Source: Aureimonas fodinaquatilis
Lineage (GTDB): Bacteria; Pseudomonadota; Alphaproteobacteria; Rhizobiales; Rhizobiaceae
DNA length: 64,000 nucleotides
Assembly (NCBI RefSeq): GCF_008369445.1
Contig: NZ_VTWH01000001.1
Location: 434,001-498,000, forward strand
Direction of reading: 5' to 3'
The notes beneath the pieces are model-generated. The model did no database searches and was not told the DNA's origin. It saw nothing but the letters and a program-made list of their open reading frames with translations. The position numbers and the translations under genes are program-made. Below are positions 26,437-34,715 of the stretch, one piece after another (the first letter of the stretch is position 1; every line of letters starts with the position of its first letter).

Positions 26437-27108
26437 TCAGAAGCCCTTTTGCAGCCTGTTCCACGACTCTTCGATATGTGAGCGCATCGCATGTTCCGCC
26501 TCGTCCGGATTCCGGGCAACGATAGCGGCAACGATTGCCTCATGTTCAGCAATGGCGCTTTCCGTGACCCAGGCATGAAAATACAGTCTGAAAATGTGCA
26601 TGTGAGCATGCAGCCGTGACAAGGCGTCGACGATCAGCTCATTGCCACTTGCACGCGCTATGCGATCATGAAATTCGCTGTCATGCAGCGCAAAATGTCC
26701 GTAGTTGACCCGCTTTTCGTCCGAAACTGCCTGTTCCATATCACTGACAAACCGTTCAAGCGAACCGGCATCCTGGCTGCTGATTTTAGCGGCAGCCAAT
26801 CGGGCAGCAGCCGGTTCCAGCAACAGGCGAATTTCATAAAGCTGCTGAAATTGCTCACGCGTCCATTGTGGAGTTACCCGGTACCCGATCAGATGCGTCT
26901 TCGTTACCAGACCGTCGGATTTGAGCCTCCCGAGAGCCTCCCGGATGGGGGTTTGCGAAATGCCAAACTGCCGCGCCAGTTCATCAACGGTGATACGTGC
27001 ACCTGGAGGCAGCTTCAGCGTAATCAACTGATCAAGTATCAGATCGTAGGCTTCATCAGCGAGTTTTGGACCGCGAACAGGAAGTGCAGTTACGCGCCGT
27101 TGCCTCAT
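26437..27108 (-). CDS. GntR family transcriptional regulator (FCD subfamily)
   Basis: This 223-residue regulator starts at the ATG at 27108, with GGAG 6 bp upstream. The winged helix (about residues 12-75, with FGISQTPIREALGRLKSDG) is followed by an FCD domain with the metal-type residues HDSEFHDRIARASGN and the late EHEAIVAAI stretch. It converges with the PLP enzyme gene and diverges from the second hydrolase gene across 500 bp, so it probably controls the latter operon. Confidence 0.88.
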   Translation of the reverse strand: MRQRRVTALPVRGPKLADEAYDLILDQLITLKLPPGARITVDELARQFGISQTPIREALGRLKSDGLVTKTHLIGYRVTPQWTREQFQQLYEIRLLLEPAAARLAAAKISSQDAGSLERFVSDMEQAVSDEKRVNYGHFALHDSEFHDRIARASGNELIVDALSRLHAHMHIFRLYFHAWVTESAIAEHEAIVAAIVARNPDEAEHAMRSHIEESWNRLQKGF

Positions 27109-27608
27109 AATAGACTCCAAATTGAAACTTCCGGCCCAGCTTAGCATGTCGATGCGTATCTTTCGGCACCAGGCAATTGAAATGTAGCAAATCTGTGCTC
27201 GAAATCACCATAGGCAATGTCGGCCAGAACAGAGTTTTGGCAAGCTTTCGACCTGTCTTCTCAACTGAAATTCACACATTTACTCGCATGAAGATGCACG
27301 TTCCGTCCTGGTGCAGCCCAGCGTCTTTGACCCATTGATCAGCCAAGATCATCACACGATAGACGGAGATGACCCGATATCCGAACCACATACATTAAAT
27401 ATGTGCTCAACTGGATCGTGTGAGGCTGCTCGCAAGCTGATGCTGGGAATTCGAACCCTGTTGCTCGCGTGGATGGAAGTGACCAAAGAACCGACTGACA
27501 GAATGGCCGAAATAAAATACGATATGATACACGATTTTCAGTTGATCGGGTTCATATCAACGTTAGAGTGTGTGGGAGCAAGTCTACGAAACGGGTGGGA
27601 GAGGCAAT
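27109..27608. other. 500-bp intergenic region upstream of hydrolase copy 2
   Basis: No convincing gene is seen. A frame at 27311-27748 runs into the hydrolase in another phase and looks random. The region must hold the promoters of the GntR gene and of the rightward operon. GTTGAT (27541-27546) and ATCAAC (27556-27561) form a perfect 6-bp inverted repeat with a 9-bp spacer about 50 bp before the hydrolase start, a possible operator. The unusual length suggests decayed sequence or a large control region. Confidence 0.4.
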
Positions 27609-28520
27609 TTGTCCAGAAAACTGAACTTAGCGGTTGCGCAACTTGGACCAATCCACCGTTCCGAAAGTCGCTCGGCCATTCTGGGCCGCTTGATGGAAAT
27701 GATGCGGGAAGCCAAAGGCCGAGGGGCAGAACTGGTCGTATTTCCTGAAGCCGCTTTGACATCGTTTTTTCCTCGGTGGTTTATCGAAGATGAAGCCGAA
27801 CTCGATAGCTATTATGAAACGGCGATGCCCAATCCATCGGTGCAACCCCTGTTCGATCTTGCAGTTCAACTGGGTATCGGCTTTCATCTTGGCTATGCTG
27901 AACTTGCCTGGGAAAACGGCCGCAAACGCCGGTTCAACACGGCTGTTCTGGTTGACCGGAATGGAAGAGTGGTTGGCAAATATCGAAAAATTCATCTTCC
28001 CGGTCACGCTGATTATGAAGCTGACCGCCCATTCCAGAACCTTGAAAAGCGATATTTCGAGGTCGGCGATCTGGGTTTTCCGGTCTATTCCTATGAGGAA
28101 TGGCAGGTTGGAATGTGCATATGCAATGATCGGCGTTGGCCTGAAGCCTGGAGAATGCTGGGGTTGAACGGCGCAGAGCTGGTTTGTCTTGGTTACAATA
28201 CCCCGGTTACGGACCCGCGCACGCCGCAGCATTCACATCTGACATCGTTTCACCATCTGCTCAGCGTCCAGGCTGGCGCATATCAAAATGGTGTCTGGGC
28301 GGCAGCGGCTGGCAAGGCTGGTGTGGAAGAGGGGTGGCCTCTCGTCGGACACAGTTGCATTGTTGCACCCAGCGGGGAAGTTGTGGCGCTGACCAGCAGT
28401 GTTGAGGATGAGGTTATTTCGGCAGTCTGCAATTTTGAACGCAACCGCGAAATCCGGGAGCATATCTTCAATTTTGAAAAGCACCGCCAGCCACATACCT
28501 ACCGGAAGATTGCTGAATAA
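27609..28520 (+). CDS. N-carbamoyl-D-amino acid hydrolase, copy 2
   Basis: This 303-residue paralogue of the 23871 gene starts at a TTG with GGGAGAGG just upstream. It again places the catalytic residues at Glu47, Lys127 and Cys172 (MCICNDRRWPEA). The two copies share long identical stretches such as VGKYRKIHLPGHA and QNG but differ widely elsewhere, so the duplication is not recent. It begins a rightward operon with an Ldh2-type dehydrogenase (41 bp later) and an iron alcohol dehydrogenase. The length equals that of the characterised enzymes. Confidence 0.85.
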   Translation: MSRKLNLAVAQLGPIHRSESRSAILGRLMEMMREAKGRGAELVVFPEAALTSFFPRWFIEDEAELDSYYETAMPNPSVQPLFDLAVQLGIGFHLGYAELAWENGRKRRFNTAVLVDRNGRVVGKYRKIHLPGHADYEADRPFQNLEKRYFEVGDLGFPVYSYEEWQVGMCICNDRRWPEAWRMLGLNGAELVCLGYNTPVTDPRTPQHSHLTSFHHLLSVQAGAYQNGVWAAAAGKAGVEEGWPLVGHSCIVAPSGEVVALTSSVEDEVISAVCNFERNREIREHIFNFEKHRQPHTYRKIAE

Positions 28521-28561
28521 GAGGCCGTTTGTTTCCGGGCCGATAGACTGGGGAGAACCGC

Positions 28562-29575
28562 ATGCATATTCCGGCCGCGAAAGCGCAGGAGTTGGTGAGC
28601 CGTATTCTTGTTGCAGCCGGCATGCCGGAAGAAAATGCACAAGTGCAGTCCGAAGTGCTTATGGAAGCTGAGCTGCGAGGCTTGGCATCGCACGGAATTT
28701 TGCGTTTGCCTCGACTGGTCGAGCGTCTGCGCAACGGTGTTGCAGACCCGCAGACGAAAGGTGTGCAGACCTGGCGGGCAGAGGCTTTTCTGGATGTGGA
28801 TGGCAAAAACGGATTTGGCCCGGTGGTGGCAAATGCTGCACTGGATCCGATAGTGCAGCGGGCACGGCGGACAGGGATAGCGGTCGCCGCAATCCGTAAC
28901 AGCGGTCATCTCGGTGCAATCGGGTGGTATGCCGAACGCATCACAAAGTCAGGAATGGTCGGTATTGTTCTGTCCACAAGCGAGGCACTTGTTCATCCGT
29001 GGGGAGGGCGAAAGGCCATGATCGGCACCAATCCGATTGCGATTGGTGTGCCCGCTACCCCGCAGCCATTCATTATGGATATGGCAACGGGTGAAATTTC
29101 CATGGGTAAGGTGCAGGATCACGCCAATCGTGGCGAACCTCTCCAGGAAGGCTGGGCACTCAATGTCGATGGAGAACCTACGGTTGATGCAGAGGCGGCA
29201 CTTTCGGGAGCGATTGCACCATTTGGCCAGGCCAAGGGCTATGCTCTCGGGCTGGCATTTGAGCTGCTGGTTGCAAGCCTGACAGCCAGTGCAATGGGCA
29301 CGGATGTCAAAGGCACCCTGGATTCGCATCACCCTGCCAACAAGGGCGATGTTCTGATTGCCATCGAGCCCAATGGCGGCAGTGCTGCGGCTTTGGAAAC
29401 CTATCTGAATGCAATTCGAAACTGCCCGCCACTGGACGGATTTGACAGTGTCAGCGTGCCGGGGGATCGCGCCCGCCAGCGGCGGGCCGACAATCTGGAA
29501 GCGGGAATTGTTGTGCCCGATTTGTTGTGGACCCGGCTGCAGACCATCGCGGCCGGTTATTCTCTGGAGATTTGA
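28562..29575 (+). CDS. Ldh2/malate dehydrogenase family oxidoreductase
   Basis: This 337-residue NAD(P)H-dependent dehydrogenase is of the Ldh2/MdhC/YlbC type, which interconverts 2-keto acids (or cyclic imino acids) and their reduced forms. Landmarks are RGLASHGILRLP with His44, SGHLGAIGWYAE, GTNPIAIGVPA and the GQAKGYALGLAFE helix. Members include delta1-piperideine-2-carboxylate/pyrroline-2-carboxylate reductases used in D-amino acid catabolism, which would suit the neighbouring D-carbamoylase, but lactate or malate dehydrogenases are equally possible from sequence. The next gene starts immediately after its stop. Confidence 0.8.
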   Translation: MHIPAAKAQELVSRILVAAGMPEENAQVQSEVLMEAELRGLASHGILRLPRLVERLRNGVADPQTKGVQTWRAEAFLDVDGKNGFGPVVANAALDPIVQRARRTGIAVAAIRNSGHLGAIGWYAERITKSGMVGIVLSTSEALVHPWGGRKAMIGTNPIAIGVPATPQPFIMDMATGEISMGKVQDHANRGEPLQEGWALNVDGEPTVDAEAALSGAIAPFGQAKGYALGLAFELLVASLTASAMGTDVKGTLDSHHPANKGDVLIAIEPNGGSAAALETYLNAIRNCPPLDGFDSVSVPGDRARQRRADNLEAGIVVPDLLWTRLQTIAAGYSLEI

Positions 29576-30796
29576 ATGTTTGGAACGTTCCGCAGCCCAC
29601 GGGCAGTGTACTTCGGTGTTGGCCAGCGTGTTCTTGCAGGCCCTGTGGCAAGTCAGCGTGGACATCGTGTGCTGATTTGCACTGACGAGCGCCTTTCGGG
29701 TGATGTGGTCATGGAGGAACTGGTCAACAACCTGCGCGCAAGTGGTTTGCAGACAGAGGTGTTTGATCGTACTCAGCCCGATGTTCCGCTGGATTGCGTT
29801 GCCAGCGCGGCAGAGCGTGCGCGGAGTTTTGGGCCGGATTGCATCATTGCTATCGGCGGAGGAAGCTGCCTGGACCTTGGCAAGGTTACCGCACTTTTGC
29901 ACAGCCATGGTGGCCGCCCGCAGGACTATTATGGAGAGTTCAAGGTTCCGGGCCCGACAATACCTTTGATTGCGATGCCGACGACGGCCGGTACGGGATC
30001 AGAAGTCACACCAGTGGCGGTGCTTTCAGACCCTGACAAGACGTTGAAAGTGGGTGTCTCTGACCCGTATATCATTCCGGCCGTGGCAATCTGCGACCCG
30101 GAGCTGACGCTCACATGCCCCGTCGGACTTACGGCAGTAACGGCCGCCGATGCCCTCACTCATGGCATTGAGTCCTTCACCGCAATTCAGCATCCCGACA
30201 CCGGCCGACTGGCGCTGGACAGAGTTTTTGTTGGCAAGAACACCATGAGTGATCTGACAGCCTTGAAGGCAATTGGTCTGATTTACCACGCATTGCCGGG
30301 CGCAGTTCGGGACGGATCCGACTTGCAACTGCGCTCGCAACTGATGTACGGCGCAATGCTGGCGGGACAGGCTTTTGCCAATGCGGGAAATGCGGCGGCC
30401 CACGCGCTGCAATATCCGATTGGCAGCCTGACCGGTACCGCGCACGGTGTCGGAGTTGCCGTATTGATGCCATATGTCATGCACTACAATTTGCCGAGCC
30501 GTATAAAGGAATATGGTGAGATTGCAGATGCAATTGGAGTGGGAACACCGGACCAGACCCCTCGGGAAAAAGCTTTGGCCGCCGTTGATGGAGTTGCAAG
30601 CCTGTTCAGGTCAATCAACATTCCACTGACGCTTGCCGAGCTTGGTTTTGAGGAAAACCAGATAGAATGGGCCGCTGAACAGGCTATGACGGCTGCGCGA
30701 TTGGTGGTGAACAATCCGGTGGCACTTACCCAGGCGGACATGGCTCTTATTCTTCGTGCTGCGTGGGAAGGAAATACCCGTTTATTGGCGAACTGA
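29576..30796 (+). CDS. Iron-containing alcohol dehydrogenase family protein
   Basis: This 406-residue group III dehydrogenase has GGGSCLDLGK (nucleotide binding, about residue 98), the PTTAGTGSEVTPVAV loop and the metal-binding region DALTHGIESFTA plus GNAAAHALQYPIG and TAHGVGVA with the conserved histidines. It could reduce an aldehyde or act as a maleylacetate-reductase-like enzyme. It starts with no gap after the Ldh2-type gene, so the two are translationally coupled. The physiological substrate is unknown. Confidence 0.85.
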   Translation: MFGTFRSPRAVYFGVGQRVLAGPVASQRGHRVLICTDERLSGDVVMEELVNNLRASGLQTEVFDRTQPDVPLDCVASAAERARSFGPDCIIAIGGGSCLDLGKVTALLHSHGGRPQDYYGEFKVPGPTIPLIAMPTTAGTGSEVTPVAVLSDPDKTLKVGVSDPYIIPAVAICDPELTLTCPVGLTAVTAADALTHGIESFTAIQHPDTGRLALDRVFVGKNTMSDLTALKAIGLIYHALPGAVRDGSDLQLRSQLMYGAMLAGQAFANAGNAAAHALQYPIGSLTGTAHGVGVAVLMPYVMHYNLPSRIKEYGEIADAIGVGTPDQTPREKALAAVDGVASLFRSINIPLTLAELGFEENQIEWAAEQAMTAARLVVNNPVALTQADMALILRAAWEGNTRLLAN

Positions 30797-31027
30797 CGGG
30801 CATTCAGATGATGTTCTGACTTTCCGCGTTGTGAAGCCACGTTAGGTCGCAGGTTGCGGCGCACCTCTTGTTCGCGCGGGTTTACGTATGGGCTCAACTC
30901 TGGCGGCGTTGAGCCGCGAAAGCTGATTGACCCTTGCTCGGCCATAACAGCTCTGATGGGTTTTTTGATGCCAACATTTCCATGATGCATCACTGGTTGC
31001 TCTCGGCTTGACCATGCACAACCATCA

Positions 31028-31058
31028 ATATATGAAAACCAAATATCATATACGAAAA
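31028..31058. promoter_or_regulatory. Tandem 11-bp repeats upstream of TRAP operon
   Basis: ATATATGAAAA (31028-31038) and ATATACGAAAA (31048-31058) are 10/11 identical and exactly 20 bp apart, two helical turns, ending 36 bp before the TRAP binding-protein start. This spacing fits two side-by-side binding sites for a dimeric regulator, possibly the IclR protein at 33909. The rest of the 30797-31093 gap shows no gene. Confidence 0.4.
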
Positions 31059-31093
31059 TGGCTGCTGAGTTTTCGCGGCTGAGGGAGAGACAG

Positions 31094-32077
31094 ATGAGAA
31101 AGATGCTTGCCGCTTCTGCGGTCGCGATGATGGCCGCCTCGATGGCAGTTCCGGCACAGGCTGCGACGGTCGTGCGTTTCGCGCACATGAACTCGCCTGA
31201 GCACTTTGTCCATGTGGCCGCGCAATCAATGGCAGACTCCGTGGCCGAGCGCAGCAATGGCGAAATCAAGGTGGAGCTGTTCCCCAGCGGTCAGCTTGGT
31301 GAAAACGGCGCGGTGACCGAGCAGATGTCGTTTGGCGCCGAAGTTATGGGCCAGGTCGGTATTGGCATGCTGGCGGATTACGCACCCGATTATTCCATCG
31401 TGCTCTACCCCTTCCTGTATCCGGATTTTGACGGGGCCAAGCGCCTTCTGGCCAGCGACCTGATCAAGGAGCTTGAAGCCAAGGTTGCCGAAAACAACAT
31501 CAAGGTGCTGTGCTACGCCCACTTCGGCGTTCGCGATCTTTACACGCGTGACAAGGAAGTGCGCTCGCCCGGCGATTCCAACGGCCTGAGCATTCGCGTC
31601 CAGCCGGTGACCATCTATACTGAAATGGTTCGCCTGGTGTTTGGTGGCGCAGCCACCCCAATGCCGTGGCCTGACGTGTACAGTGCGCTGGCACAGGGAG
31701 TCATCGACGCCGCAGAGGCTCCGCCATCGGCGATGATCGACCAGAAGCACTTCGAGAACACGAAGTTCTTCATCCAGACCAACCACATGACCGATATCGT
31801 TCCAGTCACGGTCAGTGCCTCCTGGTTCAACAACCTGTCGGCAGAAAATCAGGCGATCTTTCAGGAAGAGGCTACGATTGCTTGCGACAGCATGACCGAC
31901 GCTTCGATTGCCAGCTACGAAGCCGGCATCCAGACCCTGGCCGACTCCGGCATGACCATCATCTCCGATGTTGATCGTGAAGCCTTTGCCGAACGTGCTG
32001 GTGGCATTGCCTCCGCTTTTCCCGAATGGACTGACGGTCTTTATGACCGCGCCAAGGCCATCGTAGACGGCCAGTAA
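31094..32077 (+). CDS. TRAP transporter periplasmic binding protein (DctP/DctQM system)
   Basis: This 327-residue DctP-family protein has a Sec signal peptide of about 23 residues (ending VPAQA). It has the family's ligand-binding arginine region (GLSIRVQPVTIYTEMV) and the YSALAQGVIDAAEAPPSAM hinge segment. The ATG at 31094 follows GAGGGAGAGA. It captures an organic anion in the periplasm for the DctQ/DctM permease encoded next. The linked Fe-ADH, Ldh2 and IclR genes suggest a carboxylate, but the ligand is open. Confidence 0.92.
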   Translation: MRKMLAASAVAMMAASMAVPAQAATVVRFAHMNSPEHFVHVAAQSMADSVAERSNGEIKVELFPSGQLGENGAVTEQMSFGAEVMGQVGIGMLADYAPDYSIVLYPFLYPDFDGAKRLLASDLIKELEAKVAENNIKVLCYAHFGVRDLYTRDKEVRSPGDSNGLSIRVQPVTIYTEMVRLVFGGAATPMPWPDVYSALAQGVIDAAEAPPSAMIDQKHFENTKFFIQTNHMTDIVPVTVSASWFNNLSAENQAIFQEEATIACDSMTDASIASYEAGIQTLADSGMTIISDVDREAFAERAGGIASAFPEWTDGLYDRAKAIVDGQ

Positions 32078-32133
32078 GGCTTATTCAGCCCGGGCACTGC
32101 GCCCGGGCCAATTCATGTTTTGGGAGGAGGGGG

Positions 32134-32625
32134 ATGTTGCAGGCAGTCTCCAGGAAATTTGATGCCGCCCTGGGTGGCCTCGATCGGGTGCTGGCCGTAT
32201 TGACCGTCGCTACCCTGGTCGTGCTGATCGTGGTGGTGTTTGGCGCAGTTGTCATGCGTTATCTGTTCAATGCGCCGCTGATCTTCTCCTTCGATCTTTC
32301 AACGCTGCTCTTTGCCTGGGTGGTGTTCATCGGCCTCACTATTGCCGACCACGACGATGCCCATATGGGGCTCGATATGGTGGGCAGAATTGGCAATGCA
32401 GCGATCCGCCAGGCATTGGTGGCACTGCGCCTTGTTCTGGTGTTGGCGCTCAGTGTCTATCTCGCTTATGTCGGCTGGCAGCTGTACCAGCGCACCGGCG
32501 CTCAAATCTCTTCGCTGCGCATCTCTGCGCGCTGGCTATATCTTTCAATGCCGGTCGGGTTCGGGCTGCTCGCCCTGTCTTACGTCGGCCGGATCATACG
32601 GCTTGCAGCCGGTGGAGCGCGCTGA
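32134..32625 (+). CDS. TRAP transporter small permease DctQ
   Basis: This 163-residue membrane protein has four hydrophobic segments (about residues 18-42, 51-70, 89-110 and 128-150) and the TLLFAWVVFIGLTIADHDDAHMG block typical of DctQ. It pairs with the large permease whose ATG overlaps its TGA stop by one base (TGATG at 32623), so the two are translationally coupled. Confidence 0.9.
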   Translation: MLQAVSRKFDAALGGLDRVLAVLTVATLVVLIVVVFGAVVMRYLFNAPLIFSFDLSTLLFAWVVFIGLTIADHDDAHMGLDMVGRIGNAAIRQALVALRLVLVLALSVYLAYVGWQLYQRTGAQISSLRISARWLYLSMPVGFGLLALSYVGRIIRLAAGGAR

Positions 32626-33896
32626 TGCTCTGGGTTATTCTCGTCCTGTTTCTTCTTCTACTGCCGCTTGGTGTTCCGGTCGGCCTGATCCTGCTGATGC
32701 TTTCGGTGGCCTATGTGGTCATGGAGCCGGCGCTGATGGATGTGGTGCTGGCCCAGCGCCTCGTGCAGGGTACGCAGAGCTTTCCGCTGCTTGCGGTGCC
32801 ATTGTTCATCCTTGTTGGCGAACTTATGAACATTTCCGGCATAAGCCGGCGCGTCATGGATTTCGCCGCGGTGCTGACCCGCAGCATGTGGGGTGGGCTG
32901 GCGCAAACCAACGTGCTGCTGTCCACCCTGCTGGCGGGCATGTCAGGCTCGGCCAATGGCGACGCTGCCATGCAGGCCAAGATCCTCGTGCCGGAAATGA
33001 CCAAGCGCGGCTATCCACTGCCTTATTCAACGGCACTGACGGCTGTGTCCTCGCTGATCGCGCCGATGATCCCGCCGGGCATCGGGCTGATCCTGTTCGG
33101 TTTCGTTACCAACACGTCCATTGGCCAGCTGTTTGCTGCGGCCATCGTGCCGGGCGTGCTGCTTGCCGTGATGATGCTGGCTCAGGCCAACATCACCACC
33201 CGCATCAACAAATGGGACCCGCCGCGCGGTGTGCAGCCGAGTGATCCGCCGCTGGGTCGCGCCTTTATCGGCGCACTGCCGGCCATCATGCTGCCGGTGA
33301 TGATCATTCTGGGTATTCGCGGCGGTGTGTTTACCCCGGCAGAGGCCGCCGGCGTTGCTGTGGTCTATACGGCGATCTGCGTGGTCGCCTACCGCGAAGC
33401 GAACTGGGGTCAGGTGTGGAAAGCGCTGCGCTCGACCGTTTCGACAACCGCTGCGATTCTGCTGATCCTTGCTGCATCCACCGCCTTCAGCTGGGTGCTG
33501 ACGTTCGAGCAGGTGCCGCAGACTGTGGCGGGCGGGCTGTTGTCCTTCACGGACAACCCGACCCTGATGCTGGCGGTTATCGCTGTCGTAATCCTGATCG
33601 CAGGCGCGGTGATTGAGGGAACGGCGCTGATCCTGATCCTTGGCCCCATCTTCCTGCCGGTCACCAATGCGCTTGGCATTGATCCAGTGCATTACGGCGT
33701 GGTCTTCGTATTGATGGCGCATCTGGGTGGCGTGACACCGCCAGTGGGCACAATCATGTTCACCACCTGCACCATCACCAAGACACCGCTGATTGAATTT
33801 ACCAAGGCAGCCTTTCCGATGATCCTGACCTATCTGGCCTTTGCCCTGGTCTTGATCCTCGTCCCCGTGTTCAGCACCGGTCTGGCTCATCTCTAG
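32625..33896 (+). CDS. TRAP transporter large permease DctM
   Basis: This 423-residue, roughly 12-helix ion-coupled permease shows SGSANGDAAMQAKILVPEM, IAPMIPPGIGLILFG and GGVTPPVGTIMF, the DctM landmarks around the substrate pathway. It works with DctQ and the binding protein at 31094 to import an organic acid with Na+ (family knowledge). It is 12 bp upstream of the IclR gene, with which it is probably co-transcribed. Confidence 0.93.
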   Translation: MLWVILVLFLLLLPLGVPVGLILLMLSVAYVVMEPALMDVVLAQRLVQGTQSFPLLAVPLFILVGELMNISGISRRVMDFAAVLTRSMWGGLAQTNVLLSTLLAGMSGSANGDAAMQAKILVPEMTKRGYPLPYSTALTAVSSLIAPMIPPGIGLILFGFVTNTSIGQLFAAAIVPGVLLAVMMLAQANITTRINKWDPPRGVQPSDPPLGRAFIGALPAIMLPVMIILGIRGGVFTPAEAAGVAVVYTAICVVAYREANWGQVWKALRSTVSTTAAILLILAASTAFSWVLTFEQVPQTVAGGLLSFTDNPTLMLAVIAVVILIAGAVIEGTALILILGPIFLPVTNALGIDPVHYGVVFVLMAHLGGVTPPVGTIMFTTCTITKTPLIEFTKAAFPMILTYLAFALVLILVPVFSTGLAHL

Positions 33897-33908
33897 AAGG
33901 TAACCACG

Positions 33909-34685
33909 ATGGGCAAAGACGAGATCGATCTGGTCGAAACGGACGCCGCGCCAAGTTACGCTGCGCCCGCCGTGGACAAGGCCTTCGACATCATTGACCT
34001 TGTGGCCGGTGAAATCGACGGGCTGACGGTGACAGACATAGCCCTGCGGCTTGGGCGGTCCACAAGCCAGATCTACCGCATCGTTGTTTCCCTGCACCGG
34101 CTTGGGTTTTTGCGGCGCAATGAGCAGACAGATCGCTATGAGCTGGCGCTCAAGCTTTATGAGCTGGCCACCCGCCACCCTCCATTGCAGAGGCTGATCC
34201 ACCACGCCAACCCGGTTCTTGCAGCATTGTCGGATGACACGGACCAATCCTGTCATCTGGCCAGCATCACCGGCACGTCTTTGGTCATCCTGGCCCAGGC
34301 CGACAGTCCGATGCCAATGCATTACACTGTGAAACTGGGCTCCCGATTTCCGGCGATGGAGACGAGCTCTGGCGTGGTGATCGGCGCCTTTTCCTCCCCG
34401 AACCGCCAACAGATATTGCTCGCCGACTTTTCCGCCGAAGAGCAGAAGCAGTTTCGAGCGCGCTTCGATGCGATAGCCCGCGATGGCTATGAACGCCGCG
34501 ACAGTGAAGTGACGGCCGGTGTCATCAACCTTTCCAAACCCGTGTTTGACGCCGCAGGACAGCCGGTTGCTGCCGTCACGGTTCTGTTCCTGCCCCAGCG
34601 TCGCATGCGGTTTGAGCTGGATGCGGTGCTCGAAAAGGTTTTGGCCGCAGCCGACGAACTGACGAGAATCATGCAGAACGCCTGA
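33909..34685 (+). CDS. IclR family transcriptional regulator
   Basis: This 258-residue regulator has an N-terminal winged helix (about residues 20-85, with ALRLGRSTSQIYRIVVSL) and a C-terminal IclR effector domain (about 95-255). It directly follows the TRAP permease genes and precedes a solute-binding-like gene by 30 bp, so it likely controls this operon. The first 14 codons recur at 48944, where they are fused to the tail of a copy of the next gene. This marks an old duplication of this locus. Confidence 0.9.
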   Translation: MGKDEIDLVETDAAPSYAAPAVDKAFDIIDLVAGEIDGLTVTDIALRLGRSTSQIYRIVVSLHRLGFLRRNEQTDRYELALKLYELATRHPPLQRLIHHANPVLAALSDDTDQSCHLASITGTSLVILAQADSPMPMHYTVKLGSRFPAMETSSGVVIGAFSSPNRQQILLADFSAEEQKQFRARFDAIARDGYERRDSEVTAGVINLSKPVFDAAGQPVAAVTVLFLPQRRMRFELDAVLEKVLAAADELTRIMQNA

Positions 34686-34715
34686 CGTCTGCACTTTCAC
34701 CTTGAGGAGATTACC

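Noticed and set aside
27440-27470. T-arm-like GGGTTCGAATTCCC on the minus strand
   Set aside because: It looks like part of a tRNA T loop, but the stem pairs poorly, and no acceptor, D or anticodon stems could be placed around it. A tRNA fragment or att site is not supported.
27311-27748. 145-codon frame upstream of carbamoylase copy 2
   Set aside because: It overlaps the hydrolase in another phase and has no recognisable domain or ribosome-binding site.
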